This document shows, in pieces, positions 1-9,740 of a stretch of DNA of 64,000 nucleotides. Source of the DNA: Ahrensia marina. GTDB taxonomy: Bacteria; Pseudomonadota; Alphaproteobacteria; Rhizobiales; Rhizobiaceae. The position numbers were made by a program, and so were the translations under genes. The stretch is taken from the NCBI RefSeq assembly GCF_001293565.1, contig NZ_JXMU01000007.1:62001-126000 (forward strand), in the 5' to 3' direction. The notes beneath the pieces were generated by a model. That model saw only the letters and a program-made list of their open reading frames with translations, was not told the origin of the DNA and did no database searches. Every line of letters starts with the position of its first letter. Positions within the stretch are counted from its first letter, which is position 1.

Positions 1-264
1 CTGGAGTCGCGTGGACTGTCTTCAGCAATGCCGCATAAGAAAAACCCTGTTCTGGCAGAAATAATCGTTGCACAAGCGCGCTATTGCCATGCTCAGATGT
101 CGGGTCTGCAATCAGCCTCGATTCATGAAAATGAACGCTCCGGAAGTTCTTGGTCATTGGAATGGATGCTTTTGCCGGCATTGATCATCACCGCCTCAAA
201 AAGCATCATCAACGCAAATGAACTGATAAAAGGCGCGCAGTTTCAACCGCCTCAAAGCCGGTAA
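1..264 (+). CDS. pcaB: 3-carboxy-cis,cis-muconate cycloisomerase, C-terminal part (5' end outside window)
   Basis: The reading frame is open from base 1 and ends at TAA 262-264. It opens with the fumarase/aspartase-superfamily signature S-S-A-M-P-H-K-K-N-P, followed by a stretch with N-E-R-S-G-S-S-W-S-L-E-W-M-L-L-P. That second stretch is characteristic of PcaB, which cyclises 3-carboxymuconate to gamma-carboxymuconolactone in the protocatechuate branch of the beta-ketoadipate pathway. Only about 77 residues follow the signature; as I recall, rhizobial PcaB is of the short type, so this looks like a natural C-terminus. Other pca genes would lie left of the window. Another member of the superfamily is possible but less likely. 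Confidence 0.8.
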   Translation: MESRGLSSAMPHKKNPVLAEIIVAQARYCHAQMSGLQSASIHENERSGSSWSLEWMLLPALIITASKSIINANELIKGAQFQPPQSR

Positions 265-364
265 CGTGCAATACCAACAATATTAACCGGCATTTACTCG
301 TGCGTTTCTTGTAATCTGTATCGCTGCGTCTTAAGAGCTGTGCAGTAAGTTAAAGGTTGAACAC

Positions 365-994
365 ATGACGAAACCGACCATTCGCCTCCATAGTGATGAT
401 TTATCTGACGAAGCCGCCGCTCTTTATACAGGCGACGTTGCAATTGACACGGAAACACTAGGTTTAAATCCGCTTCGCGACCGGTTGTGTGTTGTTCAAC
501 TTTCGCCCGGTGACGGCTCTGCCGATATCGTTCAAATCGGTAAAGGCCAGAAAAAAGCGCCCAATATCACAGCGCTTTTGAAGGACCGCAAGAAAACCAA
601 AATTTTCCATTTCGGCCGTTTTGATATTGCTGTCATGGAGCATGCGTTCGGCGTGCAAGCCAATCCGGTGTTCTGTACGAAAATTGCATCCAAATTGACC
701 CGCACATATACTGACCGTCACGGCTTGAAAAACCTGACCTCTGAAATGATCGGTGTTGACCTGTCAAAACAACAACAATCATCTGACTGGGCAGCTGAAA
801 AGCTTACGGATGCGCAGATTGATTATGCTGCAAGTGATGTATTGTATTTGCATGAATTGATGGACGCATTAAAGCTTCGGCTCGAGCGTGATGGACGGAT
901 GAAAGAGGCGGAAGCCTGTTTCAAGTTTTTGCCAACGCGCGCAAAGCTAGATTTGATGGGCTGGCCTGAACACGATATTTTTTCTCATACATAA
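365..994 (+). CDS. nrnC: NrnC-type DEDDy 3'-5' exoribonuclease (nanoRNase C / short RNase D)
   Basis: This 209-residue protein carries only the DEDDy exonuclease domain. Visible motifs are Exo I D-T-E-T-L-G-L (about residues 28-34), Exo II around H-F-G-R-F-D, and Exo III Y-A-A-S-D. The lack of HRDC domains and the C-terminal L-D-L-x-G-W-x-E-x-D-I-F match alphaproteobacterial NrnC, a ring-forming enzyme known to degrade diribonucleotides, including pGpG, and annotated in many genomes as ribonuclease D. It is cytoplasmic. The ATG at 365 opens the conserved N-terminus. It lies 9 bases before the HAD gene on the same strand and probably shares its transcript. Confidence 0.88.
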   Translation: MTKPTIRLHSDDLSDEAAALYTGDVAIDTETLGLNPLRDRLCVVQLSPGDGSADIVQIGKGQKKAPNITALLKDRKKTKIFHFGRFDIAVMEHAFGVQANPVFCTKIASKLTRTYTDRHGLKNLTSEMIGVDLSKQQQSSDWAAEKLTDAQIDYAASDVLYLHELMDALKLRLERDGRMKEAEACFKFLPTRAKLDLMGWPEHDIFSHT

Positions 995-1003
995 GCAGCG
1001 ACA

Positions 1004-1693
1004 ATGTTTGACAAACCACTGATGATTTTCGATTGCGATGGCGTGCTCATCGATAGCGAAATAATCTACCTTGAAGAAGAATTTCGCGTCCTGACCTCTA
1101 ATGGTATCGAGGTGGATAAGGCATGGTTTGTGGCCGAGTTCATGGCGCTGGCACAGCCGCTTTGGAAAGATAAGTTTGTCGGCCTTATCAAAGAGCGTGC
1201 CGGTGTTGATCTTACCGAAGATGAATTTGAAGCGATGAAGGCGCTGACAAGAGAGCGTATTGCCGCAGAAATCAAAACGGTAGATGGCGTTGAAGATATG
1301 CTCTCTGCCCTGCGGACAAAAGCCTGTGTTGCCTCATCAACCCAAATGCAATTTTTGCCTAAAAAGCTGGAGCGGACTAAACTTGCACAACACTTTGGCG
1401 ACGGTGTTTATTCCGGTGATATGGTCCAGAACGGCAAACCGGCGCCTGACCTATTCCTCTTTGCGGCAAAACAGATGGGCGGCGACGCAGAGAATTCTAT
1501 TGTCATCGAAGACAGTGTGAATGGTGTGCGCGGCGGTAAAGCGGCAGGTATGTACACAATAGGTTTTACGGGTGGTTCTCACTGTTTTGAAGGGCATGCC
1601 GAATCGTTGAAAGCTGCCGGTGCTGATGTCATTTTGCCGTCGCACTCTGCTTTGCTTGAGTGGCTTGCAGCTAATACAAACACGCTCAGCTAG
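1004..1693 (+). CDS. HAD-superfamily subfamily IA phosphatase / phosphomutase-like hydrolase
   Basis: A 229-residue haloacid-dehalogenase hydrolase. Motif I is D-C-D-G-V-L-I-D-S-E at residues 10-19, motif II is the A-S-S-T-Q segment near 110, a lysine follows in N-G-K-P-A-P-D, and motif IV is V-I-E-D-S-V-N-G-V. This arrangement is that of the beta-phosphoglucomutase / phosphoglycolate-phosphatase-like group with a helical cap, so it probably removes phosphate from a small metabolite. The substrate cannot be read from sequence. It begins 9 bases after nrnC, and its last 4 bases overlap the end of the convergent gene on the minus strand. Confidence 0.85.
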   Translation: MFDKPLMIFDCDGVLIDSEIIYLEEEFRVLTSNGIEVDKAWFVAEFMALAQPLWKDKFVGLIKERAGVDLTEDEFEAMKALTRERIAAEIKTVDGVEDMLSALRTKACVASSTQMQFLPKKLERTKLAQHFGDGVYSGDMVQNGKPAPDLFLFAAKQMGGDAENSIVIEDSVNGVRGGKAAGMYTIGFTGGSHCFEGHAESLKAAGADVILPSHSALLEWLAANTNTLS

Positions 1694-2019
1694 CTTGTTT
1701 TTCTGACCACGCCAACACGTGCCATTACATCTATCGGAATGTCATACGTGCTGGTTAAATGATGATCGGTGCGAAGTCCCAAATGGTCGCGCTGAATAAA
1801 TAGCGTCCATGCTGCATCGGCAGCTTCCTGAACCAGTTCATCACGGTTGCGATTGGCACCGGGCGTCGCATCATGACGCTTTAATGCTTCCAGTGCATCT
1901 TCCAGCTTTTTGCCGATACGCCCCAGCGCTACGGCTGTTTCCTGCGCAGCTTCATAGGCAAGCGCATCAAGCGTGTCGCTGCCGGTCTGACCTAGAAATG
2001 CATGTGGTGGTTTTAGCAT
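1690..2019 (-). CDS. Conserved hypothetical protein, DUF6665-like
   Basis: A 109-residue soluble protein without signal peptide or membrane segment. The middle has an alanine-rich helical region (A-Y-E-A-A-Q-E-T-A-V-A-L-G-R-I-G-K-K-L) and the C-terminal half ends in Y-D-I-P-I-D-V-M-A-R-V-G. This pattern resembles a small family I recall as DUF6665 in rhizobia, but that assignment is from memory and no function is known. A purine-rich stretch (GGAAAGGAA) lies just upstream of the ATG at 2019. The gene converges on the HAD gene with a 4-base overlap and lies downstream of rpsA on the same strand, separated from it by a terminator. Confidence 0.6.
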   Translation of the reverse strand: MLKPPHAFLGQTGSDTLDALAYEAAQETAVALGRIGKKLEDALEALKRHDATPGANRNRDELVQEAADAAWTLFIQRDHLGLRTDHHLTSTYDIPIDVMARVGVVRKTS

Positions 2020-2050
2020 TTCCTTTCCTTTCCAGCCTTAATATAGGCAA

Positions 2051-2085
2051 AGAAAAACCCGCCGCAACTTTACAGCTGCGGCGGG
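2051..2085 (-). terminator. Rho-independent terminator of rpsA
   Basis: A 9-bp GC-only-but-one stem (2058-2066 with 2077-2085, CCCGCCGCA/TGCGGCGGG) encloses a 10-base loop. Read on the minus strand it is followed by a TTTTT run at 2057-2053. It sits 26 bases past the rpsA stop codon. Confidence 0.9.
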
Positions 2086-2110
2086 CTTTAAAAGTAAAAG
2101 GACAGACGAC

Positions 2111-3817
2111 TTATTTGTCGTCGCCACCTTTCAAGGCTGCGCCAAGAATGTCGCCGAGCGATGCACCTGAATCGGATGAACCGAACTCAGCCACAGCGGC
2201 TTTTTCTTCCGCAATTTCAAGCGCCTTGATAGACACTGAAACCTTGTTGTCTTTTTTGATGTATTGCGTCACGCGTGCATCAACACGTTGACCAACGGAG
2301 AAGCGCTCAGGGCGTTGCTCGTCGCGGTCACGTGAAAGGTCAGCGCGGCGGATGAAGCTTGTGACGTCGTGGTCAACAAGTTTCACTTCAAGACCGCCAT
2401 CGGTTACGCCGGTAACTTCACAGGTAACAACGGCGTTTTTGCGCAATGAACCATCAGAAGCAGGAGCGGCAGAGCCTGAACCTTCGCCTGACAATTGCTT
2501 GATGCCCAGTGAGATGCGCTCTTTTTCAACATCAACGTCAAGCACGATGGCTTTAACCATGTCGCCTTTGTTGTAGTCTTCGATTGCTTCTTCACCAGAA
2601 CGGTTCCAGTCAAGATCAGACAGGTGAACCATGCCGTCTACATCGCCTTCAAGGCCGATGAAGAGACCGAATTCAGTCTTGTTCTTAACTTCGCCTTCAA
2701 CATGCTGACCAACAGGGAATTGTGTCGCAAAGCTTTCCCATGGGTTGTCCAGTGTCTGCTTAAGGCCAAGAGAGATACGGCGCTTGTCCGGATCAACTTC
2801 AAGAACAACAACTTCAACTTCCTGGGATGTTGAAAGGATTTTGCCCGGATGTACGTTCTTCTTCGTCCAAGACATTTCAGAAACGTGGATCAAGCCTTCA
2901 ATGCCTGGCTCAACTTCAACAAATGCACCGTAGTCGGTGATGTTTGTTACGCGGCCGGTAATTTTTGCTTCGATCGGGTATTTCGCGTCAATGCCATCCC
3001 ACGGATCGCTTTCAAGCTGCTTCATACCAAGTGAGATACGGTGTGTATCTTGGTTGATGCGGATGATCTGTACTTTCACAGTCTGGCCAATCGACAGGAT
3101 TTCTGTCGGATGGTTTACACGGCGCCATGCCATGTCTGTGACGTGCAGAAGACCGTCGATACCGCCAAGGTCAACAAATGCACCGTAATCGGTGATGTTC
3201 TTGACCACACCTTCAACTGTCTGACCTTCTTCAAGGTTCTGAACAATCTCAGAGCGCTGCTCTGCACGGCTCTCTTCAAGCACTGTGCGGCGTGAGACAA
3301 CAATGTTGCCACGGCGTTTGTCCATTTTCAAAATTTCAAATGGCTGCGGTGTGTTCATCAATGGTGTCACATCGCGGATCGGGCGGATATCAACCTGTGA
3401 GCGCGGCAAGAATGCAACTGCGCCGTCAAGATCGACTGTAAAGCCGCCTTTAACCTGATTGAAAATTTGGCCTTCAACGCGTTCACCGGCTTCGAACTTG
3501 GCTTCAAGTTTGATCCAGCTTTCTTCGCGGCGAGCTTTGTCACGTGACAGAACAGCTTCGCCAAGTGCGTTTTCAACACGCTCGACATAAACTTCGACCT
3601 GATCGCCGACTTTTAGCGTTCCGTCTTTGGCTTTAGCGCCGAATTCTTTAAGGGCGATACGGCCTTCAACTTTTAGACCGACATCCACAATCGCCATATC
3701 TTTTTCGATGGCAGTGATTGTGCCGATAACCACTTGGCCTTCTACGGCATCGTGAGTTTGGTATGATTCATTAAGAAGAGCTTCAAACTCTTCCATTGTT
3801 GGGTTCATTTCTGACAT
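2111..3817 (-). CDS. rpsA: 30S ribosomal protein S1
   Basis: A 568-residue protein with six S1 RNA-binding repeats. Central repeats show the recurring pattern I-T-D-Y-G-A-F-V-D/E and G-L-I/L-H-V-S/T-x-M. S1 binds mRNA leaders on the 30S subunit and allows initiation on structured or weak-SD messages, relevant here because several neighbours use TTG or GTG starts. Length and repeat number are normal. The ATG at 3817 opens M-S-E-M-N-P-T-M-E-E-F. It is third in the minus-strand order aroA-cmk-rpsA, 126 bases after cmk, and ends at a strong terminator. The 126-base gap may hold an rpsA promoter or leader; I see no diagnostic motif in it. Confidence 0.98.
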   Translation of the reverse strand: MSEMNPTMEEFEALLNESYQTHDAVEGQVVIGTITAIEKDMAIVDVGLKVEGRIALKEFGAKAKDGTLKVGDQVEVYVERVENALGEAVLSRDKARREESWIKLEAKFEAGERVEGQIFNQVKGGFTVDLDGAVAFLPRSQVDIRPIRDVTPLMNTPQPFEILKMDKRRGNIVVSRRTVLEESRAEQRSEIVQNLEEGQTVEGVVKNITDYGAFVDLGGIDGLLHVTDMAWRRVNHPTEILSIGQTVKVQIIRINQDTHRISLGMKQLESDPWDGIDAKYPIEAKITGRVTNITDYGAFVEVEPGIEGLIHVSEMSWTKKNVHPGKILSTSQEVEVVVLEVDPDKRRISLGLKQTLDNPWESFATQFPVGQHVEGEVKNKTEFGLFIGLEGDVDGMVHLSDLDWNRSGEEAIEDYNKGDMVKAIVLDVDVEKERISLGIKQLSGEGSGSAAPASDGSLRKNAVVTCEVTGVTDGGLEVKLVDHDVTSFIRRADLSRDRDEQRPERFSVGQRVDARVTQYIKKDNKVSVSIKALEIAEEKAAVAEFGSSDSGASLGDILGAALKGGDDK

Positions 3818-3943
3818 TTAGGCTCCAAAGTGCCGGCAATCTTTGCGGGCACAGGCGTCGGGGTTAGCGTTTCAAAAACTTCAGACAGCAATCCGGCCCG
3901 TCATATTGGGGCCTTCCGACGCAGAATCGCGGTTTGAAGGTCG

Positions 3944-4578
3944 TCAATTATTTTCAGCGGCAGCATCAATAATGCTTTTGGCAGCTTCGAACGCCGCCTC
4001 TATAGTCATTTTTGACGTATCGAGCAAGTGTGCGTCTTCAGCCGGTTTCAAAGGGCTGTCGGAGCGTCCCATGTCACGCTCGTCGCGCAGTTTGATATCG
4101 GCCAGTATTTGCGCTTCATCAGTGTCATTCCCGCGCGCCAGAATTTCATGGTAGCGCCGCGTTGCCCGAACTTCCGGTGATGCCGTGACATAAAGTTTCA
4201 CGGGCGCATCAGGGCACACAACCGTGCCAATATCACGGCCGTCCAGCACTGCGCCTTTGGCCAAGCTGGCAAATTCGCGTTGTTTTTCAACAAGTGCCTG
4301 ACGCACATGCGGCATGACGGCGATCTTTGAAGCGGCCTCGCCAACAGCATGGATGGCGAGTTCTTCGCGCTTCATCGTGCCGAGATCGAGCGCCTTAGCC
4401 ACCTTTACCGCAATTTCCTCATTATCGAGTGGTTGCCCGCTGTCCAAAAGAGCTTTGGCGACCGCGCGATAGGAAAGCCCTGTATCTAAGTGCCTGAGAC
4501 CATAATGAGCGGCAATCTTTTGCGACAAAGTGCCTTTGCCGGATGCGGCGGGCCCATCTATAGCAACCAGCAGATCCA

Positions 4579-4579
<1 letters not shown>
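3944..4579 (-). CDS. cmk: (d)CMP kinase
   Basis: Cytidylate kinase transfers phosphate from ATP to CMP or dCMP. The 211-residue product has the P-loop [11 protein letters not shown] at residues 7-17, the D-T-G-L-S-Y-R-A-V segment that binds the base, and [11 protein letters not shown] with the catalytic arginine and aspartates. Its ATG (4579-4577) overlaps the aroA stop codon TAA (4581-4579) by one base, so the two are translationally coupled. The aroA-cmk-rpsA order is an old bacterial arrangement. Nothing unusual is seen. Confidence 0.97.
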
Positions 4580-5961
<1,382 letters not shown>

Positions 5962-6197
5962 TTAATTGAGACTGTGAGCCGGTTATCACGGCACCGTGTG
6001 AAAATCACGCCCAGATGCGACTAAACCTTCAATTAGTTTGCAAAGTGCCTATAATGATGACTGATCGTGAAGCATTTGGGCTTTGACTTAAGGCGTCTTT
6101 GCCGGTATGCACCCCCGATTATCACGAAAATAATTTACGCTGGAACCGGCATTCGCCGTGGGACATGCGATAATAGCAAGTATTACCGAGGTTTACA

Positions 6198-6647
6198 TTG
6201 GCTAAAGCTGAACTTGGAACAAAACGTACTTGTCCTGAAACGGACAAGAAATTTTACGATCTGAATAAAGATCCGGTCGTTTCACCATATACTGGTAAAT
6301 CCTACCCGCTATCATTCTTTGACCTGCCGACAGGTCCGAGCCGCGCGAAACCTGCGCCGCCAATTCAGGCTGTTCAACCGAAATCCGTTGAGGACGAGGA
6401 TGAGGATGATTTGGAGTTGGAAGGCGCCGATGTCGTTTCATTGGAGGATGCCGATGATGATGACACTGGTTCCGACGATACAAAGAACATGCCTGACCTT
6501 GGCGATAACACCGATGATGATATCGATGACGTTGATCTTGCCGGTGACGACGATGATGACACATTCCTTGCCGATGATGACGACGATGACGATGACGATG
6601 TCTCGGGCATGGTGAATGTTTCCGGCGATGACGACGACGATAGCTAA
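6198..6647 (+). CDS. TIGR02300 family protein with very acidic C-terminal tail
   Basis: A 149-residue cytoplasmic protein of unknown function found widely in alphaproteobacteria. The N-terminus (A-K-A-E-L-G-T-K-R-T-C-P-E-T, then F-Y-D-L-N-K-D-P and Y-T-G-K-S-Y-P) resembles a small ribbon-like domain but shows a single cysteine. Residues after about 65 are mostly Asp, Glu and Val, ending in runs of five to seven Asp coded by GAT/GAC repeats. Start is TTG at 6198 with GAGG at 6187-6190 as ribosome binding site; no ATG lies in the conserved N-terminus. It is divergent from aroA and upstream of tRNA-Ala. Confidence 0.82.
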   Translation: MAKAELGTKRTCPETDKKFYDLNKDPVVSPYTGKSYPLSFFDLPTGPSRAKPAPPIQAVQPKSVEDEDEDDLELEGADVVSLEDADDDDTGSDDTKNMPDLGDNTDDDIDDVDLAGDDDDDTFLADDDDDDDDDVSGMVNVSGDDDDDS

Positions 6648-6785
6648 GCGCTTGGAAAAATAATTTATACAACCACTTGATATCGCTCGAATTGAGCGGT
6701 ATCGGACATTCCACGATAATTCTGAACGACAAGCTTTTCAGCACAGACAGTCGAACAGAATTGCAATACTTGCTGTATTGCTTTT

Positions 6786-6861
<76 letters not shown>

Positions 6862-6906
6862 ATTTCCCGTTTGAATTCTAGTTTCTGATCGCAGCTTAAT
6901 AATGAG

Positions 6907-6961
6907 TAAAAAATAAGCTCTGCCGATCATTCAAGCACTAACCTGATGACCGGCAGAGCTT
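6907..6961 (-). terminator. Rho-independent terminator of the aztD-cobW operon
   Basis: An 11-bp stem (6915-6925 with 6951-6961, AAGCTCTGCCG/CGGCAGAGCTT) is followed on the minus strand by a T-rich tail ending TTATTTTTTAC. It lies 30 bases beyond the cobW stop codon. A short inner helix can form within the 25-base loop. Confidence 0.85.
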
Positions 6962-6991
6962 CGGCTTGTTAAGTCTGTTGGTGTTTGGCTT

Positions 6992-8218
6992 TTATGCTGC
7001 CTGAACGGCTGGTTGCCATTTTGGTAATGGGTCAGAAAGTCCGGTCCAAAGTTCCGGTTCAAATTTAGTTTCGCTGCCTAACAGGGCACTGTCGAGCGCT
7101 GCTGTGATAGCGTCTTTGTACATGCCAGAACCGATGAAGACAATTTCCTGACGTCTGTCCCCGAAAGCTTCACACCAATATTTCTCTATATATTTTGAGG
7201 TAGATTCGTGATCCGGCCAGCGTTCTCTGGAAACACTCGCCCACCATCTACCGAGTGGCTTGATGCTGCTCAACGCGCCTGCGAGCGAAAATTCTGCAAC
7301 CCAATCGGGTCGTGTTGCAACCCAAAAATGTCCTTTGGCACGTATGACGCCCGGCAAGGGGCTATTAAGAACATCATGTACTTTTTGAGGATCAAACGGG
7401 CGGCGTGCACGGTAAACGAAAGAGGTGACACCATATTCTTCTGTTTCAGGAATATGATCGGCAAAGCCATAAAGTTCTTTTGCCCATAGAGGATGTTCAT
7501 GCGCCGTATCAAAGTCAAATAATCCGGTATTGAAGATGTCATTTTGCTGAACCACACCATAATCAGTTTCAATGATCCGCGCATCAGGGTTCAGTGCCGT
7601 GACGATTTTTCGGGCAGCATCAATCTTTTGCGGGCCGGCAGCATCAGTCTTGTTCAGGATTACAATATCGGCAAATTCAATTTGATCGACAAGAAGGTCA
7701 ACGAGTGTACGGTTGTCTTCTTCGCCGAGGCTCTCTCCACGCTCCCTGATAAAGTCGTGACTCGAATAATCTTTGAGCAGATTAACGGTATCAACAACAG
7801 TTACCATCGTATCGAGCCTTGCAACATCAGAAAGGCTGACCCCGTGTTCGTCACGAAACTCAAATGTTGCGGCGACCGGCAATGGCTCGGATATGCCCGT
7901 GGATTCGATCAGCAAATAATCAAACCGGCCTTCGCCGGCCAGCCGTCTTACTTCTGCCAGCAGATCATCGCGCAAGGTACAGCAGATACAACCATTGGAC
8001 ATCTCAACCAGTTTTTCATCTGTGTGAGAAAGATCAGCACCGCCTTCACGTATTAAATCCGCATCAATATTCACCTCGCTCATATCGTTTACGATGACAG
8101 CAACACGGCGCCCTTCGCGATTATTGAGGATGTGATTGAGCAATGTGGTTTTGCCAGCGCCTAAAAAGCCGGAAAGCACGGTGACTGGTAAACGGTCGTC
8201 ATTGGGTCGAGAAGTCAT
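6992..8218 (-). CDS. CobW/COG0523 G3E-family GTPase, putative zinc metallochaperone
   Basis: A 408-residue GTPase with Walker [10 protein letters not shown] (17-25), the metal-binding C-x-C-C motif C77-I-C79-C80, a switch region [14 protein letters not shown] for guanine recognition, and a C-terminal CobW_C domain. COG0523 proteins hand metals to target proteins, and many are Zur-regulated zinc chaperones. The ATG at 8218 is chosen because TTGAGG lies just upstream and M-T-S-R-P opens the domain directly; the frame extends further left without support. It follows aztD by 64 bases on the same strand, which supports zinc over cobalt as cargo. Subfamily (ZagA/ZigA-like or other) is not settled. 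Confidence 0.88.
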   Translation of the reverse strand: MTSRPNDDRLPVTVLSGFLGAGKTTLLNHILNNREGRRVAVIVNDMSEVNIDADLIREGGADLSHTDEKLVEMSNGCICCTLRDDLLAEVRRLAGEGRFDYLLIESTGISEPLPVAATFEFRDEHGVSLSDVARLDTMVTVVDTVNLLKDYSSHDFIRERGESLGEEDNRTLVDLLVDQIEFADIVILNKTDAAGPQKIDAARKIVTALNPDARIIETDYGVVQQNDIFNTGLFDFDTAHEHPLWAKELYGFADHIPETEEYGVTSFVYRARRPFDPQKVHDVLNSPLPGVIRAKGHFWVATRPDWVAEFSLAGALSSIKPLGRWWASVSRERWPDHESTSKYIEKYWCEAFGDRRQEIVFIGSGMYKDAITAALDSALLGSETKFEPELWTGLSDPLPKWQPAVQAA

Positions 8219-8253
8219 GATGAACCTCAAGGTCAAATAGGGTGAGGGGTTGA

Positions 8254-8271
8254 GGGCAGATATTTCTGCCC
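8254..8271 (-). other. Intercistronic stem-loop between aztD and cobW
   Basis: A perfect 7-bp inverted repeat, GGGCAGA/TCTGCCC, with a 4-base loop. No T run follows on the minus strand, so it is more likely an mRNA stabiliser or processing site than a terminator. Confidence 0.45.
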
Positions 8272-8282
8272 CCGCTAAAGCA

Positions 8283-9521
8283 TTAGTGCTGGAGGCCTGA
8301 ACCGCCGATTGCGACGACATTGAATGGCAAGCCATCGACTTTGATTGTCTTTTCTTCTTCAAAACTCTTGGAATCAAGAAGACGGACAATTCCTTCACGC
8401 GGGTCGGTAACAGCTATTTTATCACCCATAACTGCAATGCGTGGTCTTGGGTCGCGCCAGTGGCCGTCCTTGCTGTAAGGTTCAGTGATTTGAGCGGAAT
8501 GGCTGATTTCCCCGCTTAAAACATTAAGCGCATTAAGCTTGCCGTCTTCTGTAAAGACATAAGCGGTTTTCACATTTTCAGGATCAAGAACGAAGTGAAC
8601 ATATCGAACAGGTAAACTCACGACTAGATAGGGATTGTCACTTGATGGATCAATTATGACGAGCTTGTCGGCACCATAGTTGCCAAGAAAGAATTGCATT
8701 GCTTTGCCTCCTGCAAGCGTTCCGACCTTTCCTTCAGGCATATCGGCAGAATATTCCAGCATTTTGAACTCTGGTGGATTGTTGCCTTTGATGCTGGCAA
8801 TAATGACACCTTCTTCGCACCCAAATGCCACAAGCCCGGCAGAGTGGGCTTCACCATGAAGGCCGGTGCAAGTGGCAATTTCGGCAACGGTTTCACCGTT
8901 TTTGTTAATCGCCTTCACGCCAAGACGCGGTGGCAGATCACCTTCCTTGGTTTCAACCTCCATATTGGGTTCCGAAGCGAGAAAGTAATCACCCATAGGA
9001 ACAACTACACCGTGGTGTGGCGCTGTTGTTTTTACAGTTTTATAGTCGGAATTTCCCTCTAGTAGGACATCTTCGCTGTAAACACGGGCTTCGCCTTCAC
9101 GGTCAAAAAACTGAACCATATTACCGCCATGTGCGATCACATGAACAGGTCTTGCGCCTTCCAGCTTAACGGGAAGTAGCGATGGATTCTCCACTTCGAT
9201 GTCGCTGTGGTCGCCATGGCCTGAAATCGTAATGCCGCTCGCAATGACGTTAACGACATCGTGATCCATTTGCACAGCAAAGATGGTTTTCTTGCTTTTG
9301 CTCGGCACGAGATGGGTAACGTAGCCGCTCATGGAGTACTGATCGAGAATCTGCCCTGCATCAGGGTCAAGTACTGTTACTTTAGATGCGGTTTGATCTG
9401 ATACGAACAAGCGCCAGGCTTCTTTTGTTTCATCATCAGCCAAACTTGTAGAGGTCGCACCTGCGAGTGACATGGTGACAATTCCGGAAAGAAGCGTGAG
9501 TTGGTGGAGATATTTTGACAT
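8283..9521 (-). CDS. aztD: AztD-like periplasmic zinc metallochaperone
   Basis: A 412-residue exported protein with a signal peptide ending near A-T-S-T-S-L-A-D (about residue 28). The body shows repeated propeller-like blades such as [17 protein letters not shown] and E-P-Y-S-K-D-G-H-W-x-D-P-R-P-R. Histidine/aspartate motifs G-H-G-D-H-S-D (101-107), A-P-H-H-G-V and L-H-G-E-A-H match AztD, the beta-propeller protein that passes zinc to the AztC binding protein in Paracoccus. Here no aztABC genes adjoin it. ATG 9521 has TGAGG upstream; a longer in-frame extension lacks both RBS and signal peptide. It is the first gene of a two-gene unit with cobW. Confidence 0.82.
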   Translation of the reverse strand: MSKYLHQLTLLSGIVTMSLAGATSTSLADDETKEAWRLFVSDQTASKVTVLDPDAGQILDQYSMSGYVTHLVPSKSKKTIFAVQMDHDVVNVIASGITISGHGDHSDIEVENPSLLPVKLEGARPVHVIAHGGNMVQFFDREGEARVYSEDVLLEGNSDYKTVKTTAPHHGVVVPMGDYFLASEPNMEVETKEGDLPPRLGVKAINKNGETVAEIATCTGLHGEAHSAGLVAFGCEEGVIIASIKGNNPPEFKMLEYSADMPEGKVGTLAGGKAMQFFLGNYGADKLVIIDPSSDNPYLVVSLPVRYVHFVLDPENVKTAYVFTEDGKLNALNVLSGEISHSAQITEPYSKDGHWRDPRPRIAVMGDKIAVTDPREGIVRLLDSKSFEEEKTIKVDGLPFNVVAIGGSGLQH

Positions 9522-9536
9522 GGAAACCTCAGTGTT

Positions 9537-9553
9537 ATGTAATACAATTACAT
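9537..9553 (-). promoter_or_regulatory. Candidate Zur operator upstream of aztD
   Basis: A perfect AT-rich palindrome, ATGTAAT-ACA-ATTACAT, centred 24 bases upstream of the aztD ATG and just beyond its RBS. Size, composition and place fit a Fur-family (Zur) repressor site; the zinc-related genes downstream suggest Zur. The regulator assignment is inference. Confidence 0.6.
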
Positions 9554-9740
9554 TTCCATATTGATCTTTTCTGCCCTTGTCTACACCAGCCTGAAAATTC
9601 GATGAGATTTCGTTTGCAAGGCACCCGTCTGGGTAACTCAAACGCACGTCATGGGCGTGCGTGATACAGCTGTCAGCCTACTTGGTGAAAAAAAGCTGCT
9701 TGGTACTGTGAAATTCTGCAAGTCTTTCGCAGAATTTCCG

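Noticed and set aside
6067-6264. 65-codon ORF ahead of the TIGR02300 gene
   Set aside because: Overlaps the real TTG start region in another frame, shows no domain and has no RBS.
6202-6744. 180-codon antisense ORF over the acidic protein gene
   Set aside because: It is the reverse reading of the GAT/GAC repeat, giving a His/Arg-rich low-complexity string.
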